Shown here: piece by piece, positions 55,297-63,701 of the stretch
How positions within the stretch are numbered: position 1 is the first letter of the stretch
Layout: each line of letters starts with the position of its first letter
NCBI GenBank assembly: GCA_028283745.1
Contig: JAPWJZ010000005.1
Span: 1 to 64,000 of the forward strand
Reading direction: 5' to 3'
Source: Micavibrio sp.
Lineage (GTDB): Bacteria; Pseudomonadota; Alphaproteobacteria; Micavibrionales; UBA2020
Length of the DNA: 64,000 nt
Made by a program: the position numbers and the translations under genes
Notes under the pieces: generated by a model
Told to the model about the DNA's origin: nothing
The model's database searches: none
Seen by the model: the letters and a program-made list of their open reading frames with translations, nothing else

Positions 55297-56136
55297 ATGT
55301 CCATCCGCATCTTCATTTTGACTCTGCTGTCGTTGCTGGCTTTTGCCGGCAACTCCTTCCTGTCGCGGCTGGCATTAAAAGGCCAAGGCATGGATGCCGC
55401 GAGCTTCGCCTGTATCCGCATGGTATCCGGCGCGCTGACGCTGTGGCTGCTGACACAATTGCTGTCGCGCAATGGAAAGCCCGGCGGTAACTGGACCTCC
55501 GCCATCTGGCTATTGATTTACGCGCTGCCTTTCACCTTTGCCTATGTCACGCTGCCGGCCGCCAGCGGCACGCTGCTGTCATTCGGCATGGTGCAGTTGA
55601 CAATGATTGGCGCAGGACTCTGGCGCGGTGAAAGACTGTCAAGCCGCCAATGGTGCGGCCTTGCGCTGGCAATTGGCGGCATTCTTGCGCTGCTGCTGCC
55701 CAGCGCCAGCACGCCGCCGCTGCGCCCCAGTATCATGATTATGGTCGCGGGACTTGGCTGGGGCGTTTATTCACTGCGCGGCCGCAGCAGCAGCGACCCG
55801 CTGCGCGATACGGCCGGAAACTTTTTGCGTGCCGCGCCGCTATGCCTTGTCTGCTGCCTGCCGTTTTTATCCGGCGTCAAATGGGAACCGCATGGCGCGG
55901 TTTATGCCGTTTTGTGCGGTGTTGTTACGTCGGCGCTCGGCTATGTCATCTGGTATCAGGCCTTGCAAAAACTGAGTGCAACCGTAGCGGCAACGGTGCA
56001 GCTGTCAGTGCCCATCATCGCGGCAATGCTGGCCGTTGCATTTCTGGGCGAACCGTTGACGATGCGGTTTATGCTAACGTCCATCACCGTCCTCGGCGGC
56101 ATCGCCCTTGTGATTGATGGCAGGAAGAAGGCCTGA
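55297..56136 (+). CDS. EamA/DMT-family transporter
   Basis: A 279-residue inner-membrane protein with about ten helices in two five-helix halves, as is typical of drug/metabolite exporters (EamA). Segments such as FAGNSFLSRLALKGQGMD, GTLLSFGMVQLTMIGAG and SALGYVIWYQALQKL match the family. Such exporters release amino acids or small metabolites; in staphylopine/pseudopaline loci an EamA protein (CntI) exports the metallophore. It lies two genes from the NAS-like operon, so this role is possible but not proven. One base separates it from the hydrolase that follows. Confidence 0.9.
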   Translation: MSIRIFILTLLSLLAFAGNSFLSRLALKGQGMDAASFACIRMVSGALTLWLLTQLLSRNGKPGGNWTSAIWLLIYALPFTFAYVTLPAASGTLLSFGMVQLTMIGAGLWRGERLSSRQWCGLALAIGGILALLLPSASTPPLRPSIMIMVAGLGWGVYSLRGRSSSDPLRDTAGNFLRAAPLCLVCCLPFLSGVKWEPHGAVYAVLCGVVTSALGYVIWYQALQKLSATVAATVQLSVPIIAAMLAVAFLGEPLTMRFMLTSITVLGGIALVIDGRKKA

Positions 56137-56137
56137 T

Positions 56138-56863
56138 ATGGCGGATGTGCAAACTGGACTTGTTCTTATTCCCGGTTTCATGACGGATGAAACGTTGTGG
56201 CAGTACATTCAGCCCACGCTTGAAAAAATAATGCCAGTGACTGCCGCGGATTACGGCGCAGGATCCACCATCGAAAGCATGGCGCAGCATGTGATAAACC
56301 TTTGCCCGCCGCGCTTTGTGCTGCTGGGGTTTTCGCTGGGCGGCTATATTGCGCGGGAAGTTGTTTATAATATTCCGGACCGCGTTGCGGGCCTTGTCCT
56401 TATCGCAACATCCGCACGGCCTGACAGCCTTGAGCAAAACAAGCGCAAATCCGCGGCTGCTCTTGCCAGCAACCCGGCCGGGCATTTCGGCGGGCTCAGC
56501 CGATCATCCATCGCCGCATCGCTGCACCCTGCCCGCGCGCGTGATGATGCGCTGATTGAAAATATACGCGCCATGGGCCAGCGGCTGGGGCAAGATGCTT
56601 TCATGCGTCAATCCGCCGTCGGCCGCAGCGATGACCGTACACGCATTAACAGCCTCCATTGCCCGACGCTGGTCATTGCCGCCGCCGATGACAAGCTGCG
56701 CACGCTGGATGAAGCGCGGGAATTACAAAACGGAATTTCCGGCGCCTCCCTTGAAATCATCGAAGCTTCAGGCCATATGATCCCCCTGGAACAGCCGCAA
56801 AAACTTTTGCATATCATTACGCCGTGGTTACAATCACGCCTTACGCAAGGAACAGCAACATGA
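56138..56863 (+). CDS. Alpha/beta hydrolase
   Basis: A 241-residue alpha/beta-fold hydrolase. The oxyanion/N-terminal strand reads LVLIPGFMTDETLWQY; the nucleophile elbow is LLGFSLGGYIAREVV (Ser in G-F-S-L-G); and the terminal His is in IEASGHMIPLEQP. I use ATG 56138, one base after the exporter stop, for a coupled start. The SDR gene overlaps its end by four bases. Substrate unknown. Confidence 0.9.
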   Translation: MADVQTGLVLIPGFMTDETLWQYIQPTLEKIMPVTAADYGAGSTIESMAQHVINLCPPRFVLLGFSLGGYIAREVVYNIPDRVAGLVLIATSARPDSLEQNKRKSAAALASNPAGHFGGLSRSSIAASLHPARARDDALIENIRAMGQRLGQDAFMRQSAVGRSDDRTRINSLHCPTLVIAAADDKLRTLDEARELQNGISGASLEIIEASGHMIPLEQPQKLLHIITPWLQSRLTQGTAT

Positions 56864-57546
56864 GCAATAACACCAAAACAGCCGTCATCGTCGGCGCATC
56901 GCGTGGTCTTGGCCTTGGCTTGGCAAAGGAATATCTGGCACGGGGCTGGAACGTGATTGCGACAGAAAGAGCCGCGGGCAGCTCCGCCGCGCTGCATGCG
57001 CTGGCAACACCCGCCCTGCGTATCGAAACCATCGACATCAACGTTCCCGAGCAAACAACTGCGCTGAAGGCGCGGTTGTCCGGCGTTAGCATCGACCTGC
57101 TTTTCGTCAACGCCGGCGTGATTGATGATGTGGAACCGGTTGCAAACGTCAGCACCGACGAATTCACGCGCCTAATGGTGACAAACGCCTTGAGCCCTTT
57201 GCGCGTTATCGAGTCTCTGGATGATCTGGTGCTGCCCGCTGGCACCATTGCCGTCATGTCGTCCGGCCTTGCCAGCGTCACGAACAACACCGTTGGCGGT
57301 TACGACGTTTACCGCGCCAGCAAAGCCGCGCTGAATACGCTGATGCGCAGTTATGCCGTTCGCGCCGGCGGCAAGCGCAGCCTGATTGCTATGGCCCCCG
57401 GCCACGTGCGCACCGACATGGGCGGCGACAGCGCACCGCTGGATGTTGCGACCAGCACGCGCGGCATGGCAGATACGATTGCCACGCACGCTGGCAAGCC
57501 GGGGCTGCAATTCCTCAGCTACCAGAATGCTGTTTTACCTTGGTAA
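56860..57546 (+). CDS. Short-chain dehydrogenase/reductase
   Basis: A 228-residue SDR with the NAD(P) site GASRGLGLGLAKEY, the NAG-type motif LFVNAGVIDD, Ser in VMSSGLAS and the catalytic pair in YDVYRASKAALN. AAGGA precedes ATG 56860, which overlaps the hydrolase stop as ATGA. Substrate unknown. With EamA and the hydrolase it forms a three-gene unit. Confidence 0.9.
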   Translation: MSNNTKTAVIVGASRGLGLGLAKEYLARGWNVIATERAAGSSAALHALATPALRIETIDINVPEQTTALKARLSGVSIDLLFVNAGVIDDVEPVANVSTDEFTRLMVTNALSPLRVIESLDDLVLPAGTIAVMSSGLASVTNNTVGGYDVYRASKAALNTLMRSYAVRAGGKRSLIAMAPGHVRTDMGGDSAPLDVATSTRGMADTIATHAGKPGLQFLSYQNAVLPW

Positions 57547-57643
57547 AACAGACCCTCTATTTTCCGTATAGCAACCGCCGTTTTGTCGTGGTATTTCGCA
57601 CGCCCGCGCCGTAATCTACGGCCTTTAAAGGGTGTGTAGACCA

Positions 57644-58099
57644 ATGTCGATGGATTATAAAATCGTCCCGATTACCGAGGATAGTTACGATGCGCAAAAG
57701 CTTTCGGCGCTGCTGAAAAAAAGCCAGGCGGAAGGCTATAACCTTGTCGTCCGCTTCTGCGAAAACTGGGAATCCGGCGATAACCGCTTCAACCTGCCGG
57801 GCGAAGTTTTTTACGGTATTGAAAACGAAGGCCGCTTTGTCGGCATTGGCGGCCGTTCGCTTGACCCTTACCTTGATGACCCTGCCGCGCTGCGCGTGCG
57901 CCATGTTTACCTGCTGCCGGAATGGCGGCAGCTTGGCATTGGCACGAAGCTGATGGAGCGGATTGTCGTTGTGCCGGAAGGCCACGGCTTTAAAAAACTT
58001 ACCCTGCGCACGCTACACATGGCCGCACGGAAATTTTACGAGAAACTTGGCTTCAGCTATATCGGCGAAGGAGACGTCACACATGAACGCGAAATCTGA
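57644..58099 (+). CDS. GNAT-like acetyltransferase
   Basis: A 151-residue protein with an acetyltransferase core: VRHVYLLPEWRQLGIGTKLM contains the QLGIGT acetyl-CoA loop, and MAARKFYEKLGFSYIGEG closes the fold. ATG 57644 is chosen over 57632 and an internal ATG at 57650; the site AAAGGG is slightly distant. Its end overlaps mazG by 17 bases. Substrate unknown. Confidence 0.85.
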   Translation: MSMDYKIVPITEDSYDAQKLSALLKKSQAEGYNLVVRFCENWESGDNRFNLPGEVFYGIENEGRFVGIGGRSLDPYLDDPAALRVRHVYLLPEWRQLGIGTKLMERIVVVPEGHGFKKLTLRTLHMAARKFYEKLGFSYIGEGDVTHEREI

Positions 58100-58952
58100 A
58101 AAAACCTCCCTCAAGCCGATTGTCACCACCGCCGAGCGCCCGATTGACAGGCTGCTGGACATCATGGCCTACCTGCGCACCAGCACCGATGGCTGTGCGT
58201 GGACGAAAGACCAGACGCATAAATCCCTCACGCCCTATCTGATTGAAGAAAGCCACGAAACGGCGGATACGATTGACCAGGGAAAAACCGGCGACGCGCT
58301 GCGCGATGAGCTGGGCGATGTATTGCTGCAAATCGTCTTTCACGCGGAAATCGCGCGGGAGCGCAAGGCCTTTGACTTTGACGGCGTTGCCCAAGCCATT
58401 GTCGACAAACTGGAGCGTCGTTACCCGACCATTCTGGGTGATGAGCCGAACACGCTGAAGACCCCCGAGGAAATTGACCGCCGCTGGGAAGAAATTAAAG
58501 CGCTTGAACGCGCAAAAAAAGGCGTCACCAAGGAAGACAGCATTCTTGATGAAATTTCCCACGGCCTCCCTGCCCTTGTGCGCTCCGCCAAATTAAAGGG
58601 CCGCGCCGCAAAGGCGGGCTGGGAGTGGCCGGATGTATCGATGCTGCTGGATAAAATTTCCGAAGAAGTCGGCGAGCTGCGGCATGAAATTGAAGCGTCA
58701 GATGTTGACAAGCGCAAGGTTATGGCCGAATTCGGCGACATGATGTTCATGATGGTCGACTTCGCCCGTTTCCACGGCTTTGATGCCGAGGATGCCTTGC
58801 GCGAAACCAATAACCGGTTCGAGCGCCGCTTCCGCTTCATGGAACAGGGACTCAATGCCTCCGGCAAAGGCCTCACCAATTCCTCCCGCGAGGAAAGAAT
58901 TCACTGGTGGAACGAGGCGAAGGCTGCAGAAAAGAAGGCGGCGCAAAAATAA
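58083..58952 (+). CDS. mazG: Nucleoside triphosphate pyrophosphohydrolase
   Basis: A 289-residue two-domain MazG protein, which hydrolyses non-canonical or excess NTPs to NMP and pyrophosphate. The first domain has the metal motif TPYLIEESHETADTI and LRDELGDVLLQIVFHAEIA; the second has KISEEVGELRHEIEASD and MAEFGDMMFMMVDFAR. ATG 58083 yields the expected length; the longer frame is in the GNAT gene. Coupled to the upstream acetyltransferase by overlap. Confidence 0.94.
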   Translation: MNAKSEKTSLKPIVTTAERPIDRLLDIMAYLRTSTDGCAWTKDQTHKSLTPYLIEESHETADTIDQGKTGDALRDELGDVLLQIVFHAEIARERKAFDFDGVAQAIVDKLERRYPTILGDEPNTLKTPEEIDRRWEEIKALERAKKGVTKEDSILDEISHGLPALVRSAKLKGRAAKAGWEWPDVSMLLDKISEEVGELRHEIEASDVDKRKVMAEFGDMMFMMVDFARFHGFDAEDALRETNNRFERRFRFMEQGLNASGKGLTNSSREERIHWWNEAKAAEKKAAQK

Positions 58953-59136
58953 TTTTGAGCACCCACTATCTGTAGTATCACCTTCCAAAAGCCATACAAA
59001 ATATTGAAATATAAGAGAAAATAACCTATTGCAATCTGTGGATAATGCGCCTAAAACTCCTCCTCTCGGGGAATTTTAAGTCTCTCCCCCTGCCCAATTA
59101 CGGGCTTTTGACTTCTTCTAAGTAAGGTAATGAACT

Positions 59137-59574
59137 ATGGCGAGTGTTACAAAGCATACCCTGACGGGTACGGTTGCTGATTCCCTGGGAATCCCCGGTG
59201 AAGCCGAAATGCAGATGCTGGAAGCGGTGCTGAAACCGCTGGTGGCAAATGGCTTTGAATTCCGCGGTGGTGACACCTTCGGCCAGGAAGTCGTTGGCAT
59301 TTACATGAACGAAAGCCTCGATGAATACGTAATGCTGCGCTACAACCGCCCCGCGGACAGCGCAGGACGCGCCCAGCCGCCCCTTATTGTGCGCGGCGCA
59401 ATGGCGGAACTGGATACGCCGATGGATTCAATGGAAAGCCTGCGCTTCGTGCCCGTATACGAATTTCTTGGCAAGCCCGCGCCGGAAGCACCGCGCGCAC
59501 AAACATCCCCTGCCGCTAACCAGAACCAAACCGGTTACGGCGCGGCCTTCAACATGCACAAGCCCCAGATCTAA
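59137..59574 (+). CDS. Hypothetical protein
   Basis: A 145-residue protein I do not recognise. The N-terminal region reads TLTGTVADSLGIPGEAEMQM; a middle strand-rich part (GVYMNESLDEYVMLRYNRP-like) suggests an alpha/beta domain; the C-terminus is Ala/Pro-rich and likely flexible. AAGG lies about 10 bases before ATG 59137. It converges on the inositol-phosphatase gene three bases away. No membrane or signal segment. Confidence 0.75.
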   Translation: MASVTKHTLTGTVADSLGIPGEAEMQMLEAVLKPLVANGFEFRGGDTFGQEVVGIYMNESLDEYVMLRYNRPADSAGRAQPPLIVRGAMAELDTPMDSMESLRFVPVYEFLGKPAPEAPRAQTSPAANQNQTGYGAAFNMHKPQI

Positions 59575-59577
59575 GGC

Positions 59578-60399
59578 TTAAGCCGTCTTCTTCATCAGTT
59601 TCGGGTACAGTGCGTCCTGCAGCATTTCCCACCGCTTGCGGTCGGGCGCTGCAATCAACAGGCATGCGCGGTGCATATCGGGCGTGAAGGGAATATCTTC
59701 GCCTGCAAGCTGCACGTAAGCGCCGGATTCCTGCGCCAGCAATACAGTCGCCGAATGGTCCCACGGCGTGACCTTGCTGATGTGGACGACGAAATCAACT
59801 TCGCCCGCCGCAAAATTCAGGAAGTCATGCAGCGAACTGCGAACGTTGATAATTTCCTTGATCACGCCATTCACAGGCTCGAAATGCCATGCCTGCCCGC
59901 CGCCGCCCATGCCGGTCATGTCGGTCAGCTTTTCGGCGGTCTTGCGAATTTCAGCTTTCTTGCCGTTAATGGTTGCGCCCTTGCCCTTGCTGGCAATGGC
60001 CATGCGGTCCTGCGGTGCATCGTAAACCCAGCCATACAGCGTCACGCCGTTTTGCACGAGCGCGACGAGAATGCCGAAAAAGCTGCGGTTGTGCGCAAAG
60101 TTATAAGTGCCGTCAATCGGGTCGATCACCCAGATGGGGTTGGCGGAAGATTTCAGCTTATCCAGCTCTTTTGCGTCTTTCGAAACAGCTTCCTCGCCCA
60201 CAACTTCAGAGCCGGGCAAATAAGCGCGCAACGCGGCGCTGAGGGCTTTTTCGGAAGCTTCATCGGCAACAGTCACGAAGTCGCCTGGGTTCTTTTCGCG
60301 GATATCACCGGTGGCAAGGTTTTTAAAGCGCGGCATCACTTCGGTGCGGGAAACTTCGCGGATGATTTCCGCTACTTTGTTGATATCTACCTCGGTCAT
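59578..60399 (-). CDS. Inositol monophosphatase family protein
   Basis: A 273-residue magnesium-dependent phosphatase. The metal site is seen in VVGEEAVSKDAKELDKL, WVIDPIDGTYNFAHN (DPIDGT), and WDHSATVLLAQESG near the C-terminus. Members include SuhB (inositol phosphatase), CysQ and histidinol-phosphatase HisN, so the exact substrate is not fixed; gene neighbourhood (next to hflX) gives no further clue. Its start overlaps hflX by four bases. Confidence 0.9.
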   Translation of the reverse strand: MTEVDINKVAEIIREVSRTEVMPRFKNLATGDIREKNPGDFVTVADEASEKALSAALRAYLPGSEVVGEEAVSKDAKELDKLKSSANPIWVIDPIDGTYNFAHNRSFFGILVALVQNGVTLYGWVYDAPQDRMAIASKGKGATINGKKAEIRKTAEKLTDMTGMGGGGQAWHFEPVNGVIKEIINVRSSLHDFLNFAAGEVDFVVHISKVTPWDHSATVLLAQESGAYVQLAGEDIPFTPDMHRACLLIAAPDRKRWEMLQDALYPKLMKKTA

Positions 60400-61730
60400 G
60401 CTTTTTTCTTCTTTCTTGCTCTTGGTTTGGTTTTTTGAAATTTGTAGGCGAACTGGTCAGCGAAGCGCTCCATGTCCTCCGGCTCTATCTTTACCTTGAT
60501 ATGTGCAAATTCATCATCATCCTTGCGCTCCATCACTTCGGCGCGGCGGTAAAGCCATGCAATGGCCTTGCCGTCGGTAATATCGATGTCGATGTAAAGA
60601 TCGAGACGGTTTTCACCAAGCTTTTCGTCAATCTTCGCCAGCAGCTCATCCAGCCCCACGCCTTCAAGCGCGGAAATGGCCACGGTGCGCGGCTGGCGCT
60701 TGCTACGGGTAACAAGCGCACGGCGCTCCGTCGGCGGCAGGCGGTCAACCTTGTTGATGACCTCAATAAGGCGCGTGTCGGTTTCGGTCTGGATGCCGAG
60801 ATCGTTCAAAATCGTCAGCACATCTTCGCGCTCGGCTTCGGTATTCGCCTGGCCAATATCGCGCACGTGCAGAATAACCGCGGCTTCCTGCACTTCTTCC
60901 AGCGTGGCGCGGAAAGCCGCAACCAGCTGCGTCGGCAGGTCGGAAATAAAACCGACGGTATCCGACAAAATGGCTTTTTTGCCGGACGGCAATTCAAGCC
61001 CGCGCATGGTTGTATCCAGCGTTGCAAACAGCAGGTCTTTGGCGAATACTTTTGACCCCGTCAGCTGGTTGAACAGCGTCGATTTACCGGCGTTGGTATA
61101 GCCGACGATGGCAATGATGGGATACGGCTCCTTCTTGCGCGATTCACGCTGCAGGCGGCGCTGGGCGCGCACTTGCTCGAGATCTTCGCGCAGGCGGCGG
61201 ATATGTTCGTCAATCTTGCGGCGGTCAAGCTCGATCTGGGTTTCACCGGGGCCGCCGACGAAGCCGAAGCCGCCGCGCTGGCGTTCAAGGTGGGTCCAGG
61301 CGCGCACAAGACGGGCACGCTGGAAGCTGAGGGCTGCAAGTTCAACCTGCAGCTGGCCTTCCTTGGTACGGGCGCGGGCGCCAAAAATTTCAAGAATAAG
61401 GCCGGTGCGGTCAATGACCTTGGCGTTAAGCGCTTTTTCAAGGTTACGCTGCTGCACGGGGCTAAGTGAATGATCAACGAAGACAAGCTTGGCTTCAAGG
61501 TCTTTGGTCAGCCCCTTCAGGCGGTCAACCGCGCCGGAGCCGATAAGCGTTGCAGGGGTGACTTTGGTAAGGCGTATGACTTCGTCGTGAACAACCTCAA
61601 GCTCGATCGCGCGGGCAAGGCCAACAGCTTCTTCAAGCGCGGCCATTGGCTCACGGGCGTGCTGGCGTTCCTTGCCTTCCCCCTTCTTGCTGTAGGTTAT
61701 CTCGGGATGAAGAACGATAACTTTTGTCAT
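60396..61730 (-). CDS. hflX: Ribosome-associated GTPase HflX
   Basis: A 444-residue GTPase that binds and rescues stalled ribosomes after stress. The N-terminal HflX domain has VTPATLIGSGAVDRLK, DHSLSPVQQRNLEKAL and RTGLILEIFGARARTKEG. The G domain has the P-loop GYTNAGKSTLFNQL, switch DTVGFISDLPTQLVAAF, and NKVDRL (G4). The C-terminal basic tail (RARKKKKA) is long. It lies 18 bases after hfq and overlaps the phosphatase gene; hfq-hflX order is widely conserved. Confidence 0.96.
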   Translation of the reverse strand: MTKVIVLHPEITYSKKGEGKERQHAREPMAALEEAVGLARAIELEVVHDEVIRLTKVTPATLIGSGAVDRLKGLTKDLEAKLVFVDHSLSPVQQRNLEKALNAKVIDRTGLILEIFGARARTKEGQLQVELAALSFQRARLVRAWTHLERQRGGFGFVGGPGETQIELDRRKIDEHIRRLREDLEQVRAQRRLQRESRKKEPYPIIAIVGYTNAGKSTLFNQLTGSKVFAKDLLFATLDTTMRGLELPSGKKAILSDTVGFISDLPTQLVAAFRATLEEVQEAAVILHVRDIGQANTEAEREDVLTILNDLGIQTETDTRLIEVINKVDRLPPTERRALVTRSKRQPRTVAISALEGVGLDELLAKIDEKLGENRLDLYIDIDITDGKAIAWLYRRAEVMERKDDDEFAHIKVKIEPEDMERFADQFAYKFQKTKPRARKKKKA

Positions 61731-61748
61731 GGTGCCTATGAAAGGTTA

Positions 61749-62021
61749 TTAGTGACCTGCAGCCGAATTATCGCCGGCCTCGATCTCCCCGCCGTCATCA
61801 TCATGGAGGCGCACAGGGGCTGCCGGCATGATGGTCGAGATGGCATGCTTGTAGATGAGCTGCGAATGGGAGTCACGGCGCAGCAGCATCGAAAAGTTGT
61901 CAAACCAGGTAATAATGCCCTGAAGCTTGACGCCGTTCACCAGAAATACGGTGACAGACATTTTCTCTTTTCTGATTTTATTTAAAAATTTGTCCTGCAA
62001 GTTTTGGCTTTTGTCGGACAT
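61749..62021 (-). CDS. hfq: RNA chaperone Hfq
   Basis: A 90-residue Sm-like hexameric protein that matches small RNAs with their targets. Sm1 reads [19 protein letters not shown] with FSMLLRRD, and Sm2 is [12 protein letters not shown], the standard YKHA site. The C-terminal tail is short and acidic ([11 protein letters not shown]), as in alphaproteobacteria. It lies just upstream of hflX on the minus strand. Confidence 0.97.
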   Translation of the reverse strand: MSDKSQNLQDKFLNKIRKEKMSVTVFLVNGVKLQGIITWFDNFSMLLRRDSHSQLIYKHAISTIMPAAPVRLHDDDGGEIEAGDNSAAGH

Positions 62022-62136
62022 TTAATTCATCCCCTCGTCAAATATTTAAAATATCGCTCGGGCGTTTGTTTGCGTGGCGCCTTTAAAATTAATAATGCTG
62101 AATCCGGCAATTCACAAGCGAAATCAACTATTTTGC

Positions 62137-62832
62137 CTATGCTGCAGCGAAATACGGCTGGACTAATTCCATAAGTTCGCCGTGATGCCGGAAGCGGTGC
62201 GCGGGCGGGTGCTGCGCCAGTACGTCTTCGGGCGGCGGCTTGGTTTCAATCAGCACGGGTGTACAGCCGGAATTCAGGGCGCAGCGCATATCCATGTAGC
62301 TGTCGCCGATGAACCAGACATCCGGCCCCGGTGCAATGCCGCTGCCAGCCAGCGCCAGCAGCACGGGCGCGGGGTCCGGCTTATCCGCTGCCGCATCCCC
62401 TGCCCCGATAATGTTGCCGAAGTATTTATCGAAGCCAATACGCGCGGCGTCCCGGCGCAGCAATTCACCACGCTTGTTGCTGACAACAGCGAGGAAAATG
62501 CCAAGCTCCTGAAACGACTTCAACATCTCTTCGGCGTAGTCATGAATGCGGGCGTTATGACTGACCAGTTCGTAAAAGGCGTTATAGTAAAACTTGTCCG
62601 CCTGTTCCCATTTATCCGCGCCGAAAACGTCGATGAAAAGATCCCGGGCGGAGGGCCCTGCGCGGCGGCGGGCTTCTTCATCCGACCAGCGGGCTTTGCC
62701 CATGTGTTCCAGTGTGCGGTTCAGCGCCTCTACTGCCAGCACCCAGTTATCGACGATGGTATCGTCCCAGTCATAAATAATCGCGCGCGGCTTGGCCAGT
62801 TGCGGTGTCATCAGAGTCACTTGGGCGTCCAT
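62137..62832 (-). CDS. HAD-family hydrolase (phosphoglycolate-phosphatase-like)
   Basis: A 231-residue HAD phosphatase. Motif I is AIIYDWDDTIVDNW (DxD), motif II AVVSNKRGELLR, and motif III/IV DVWFIGDSYMDMRCA. A helical cap between I and II resembles phosphoglycolate phosphatases. Start ATG 62832 overlaps dat by 16 bases; ATG 62811 is an alternative and neither has a strong ribosome site. Found between dat and hfq, as in related genomes; substrate unproven. Confidence 0.88.
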   Translation of the reverse strand: MDAQVTLMTPQLAKPRAIIYDWDDTIVDNWVLAVEALNRTLEHMGKARWSDEEARRRAGPSARDLFIDVFGADKWEQADKFYYNAFYELVSHNARIHDYAEEMLKSFQELGIFLAVVSNKRGELLRRDAARIGFDKYFGNIIGAGDAAADKPDPAPVLLALAGSGIAPGPDVWFIGDSYMDMRCALNSGCTPVLIETKPPPEDVLAQHPPAHRFRHHGELMELVQPYFAAA

Positions 62833-63701
62833 GTTTCGTGCTTACGGTTGGCATCAACGGCGTAGTCCATGTAAATGTCCATCAGCTTGCAGGTAATGCC
62901 ACCGGGCTTGCCGTCGCCGATTTTTTTGCCGTCAATATTGACGACCGGGACAATGAGCGCAACGGCGGAAGACGTAAATGCTTCCTTCGCCTGCAGCGCT
63001 TCCTTCACCGTAAAGGCACGCTCGACAATTTTAATCTTCTCCGCCTTGCACAGCACTTGCAGCGCGTTGCGCGTTACGCCCTTCAAAATGCTGTTCTGCG
63101 CGGTCGGGCGGGTGATGAGGTTGTTTTTCTTGTCGATGATCCAGGCGTTGCTGGAAGACCCTTCGGTGACGAAGCCTTTTTCATCCACCATCCAGGCTTC
63201 ATAGGCACCCTGCTCCGCCGCGGCCTGCTTTGCCAGCACCTGCGCCACAAGGGCGGTCGTTTTAATGTCGCGGCGCTTCCAGCGGATGTCCGGCACGGTC
63301 ACAGCTTTCGTCGCCTTGGCTTTGCGGGCCGCAACGTCGAAGTTAGCGGGGTAAATCGTCATCACCAGCGTCGGTGCTATGTCTTTGGGAAATTTGAAAT
63401 CGCGGGTCGCAACACCGCGCGTGACCTGCATGTAAATGCCGCCGTTGCGCGCGCGGTTACGGCGCGCCAGTTCCGCCATGATCATCTTCAGCGAACGGCG
63501 CGAGACTGGCATTGGAATTTGCAGTTCTTTCAAAGACCGTTCAAGGCGGTCAAGGTGGCCGACTTCATCTGCAAAGCGGCCATCAATAAGGGCGACCACT
63601 TCGTAAATGCTGTCGGCGAACTGGAAACCGCGATCTTCGATATGGACGGCGGCATCGAGATGGTTGACGTAGCGGCCATTGACGTAGGCAATTCTCGGCA
63701 T
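62817..63701 (-). CDS. dat: D-amino-acid aminotransferase (class IV)
   Basis: A 294-residue PLP aminotransferase of fold type IV (BCAT/D-amino acid transaminase). Recognisable are HIEDRGFQFADSIYEVVAL, PDIRWKRRDIKTTALV with the Schiff-base Lys in DIKTTAL, EAWMVDEKGFVTEGSSSNA, and TSSAVALIVPVVNIDGKKI. It shares one base (TGATG) with the trkA stop. The trkA-dat-HAD-hfq order is typical of alphaproteobacteria. Substrate range (D-alanine or branched-chain) is not fixed by sequence. Confidence 0.92.
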   Translation of the reverse strand: MPRIAYVNGRYVNHLDAAVHIEDRGFQFADSIYEVVALIDGRFADEVGHLDRLERSLKELQIPMPVSRRSLKMIMAELARRNRARNGGIYMQVTRGVATRDFKFPKDIAPTLVMTIYPANFDVAARKAKATKAVTVPDIRWKRRDIKTTALVAQVLAKQAAAEQGAYEAWMVDEKGFVTEGSSSNAWIIDKKNNLITRPTAQNSILKGVTRNALQVLCKAEKIKIVERAFTVKEALQAKEAFTSSAVALIVPVVNIDGKKIGDGKPGGITCKLMDIYMDYAVDANRKHETWTPK

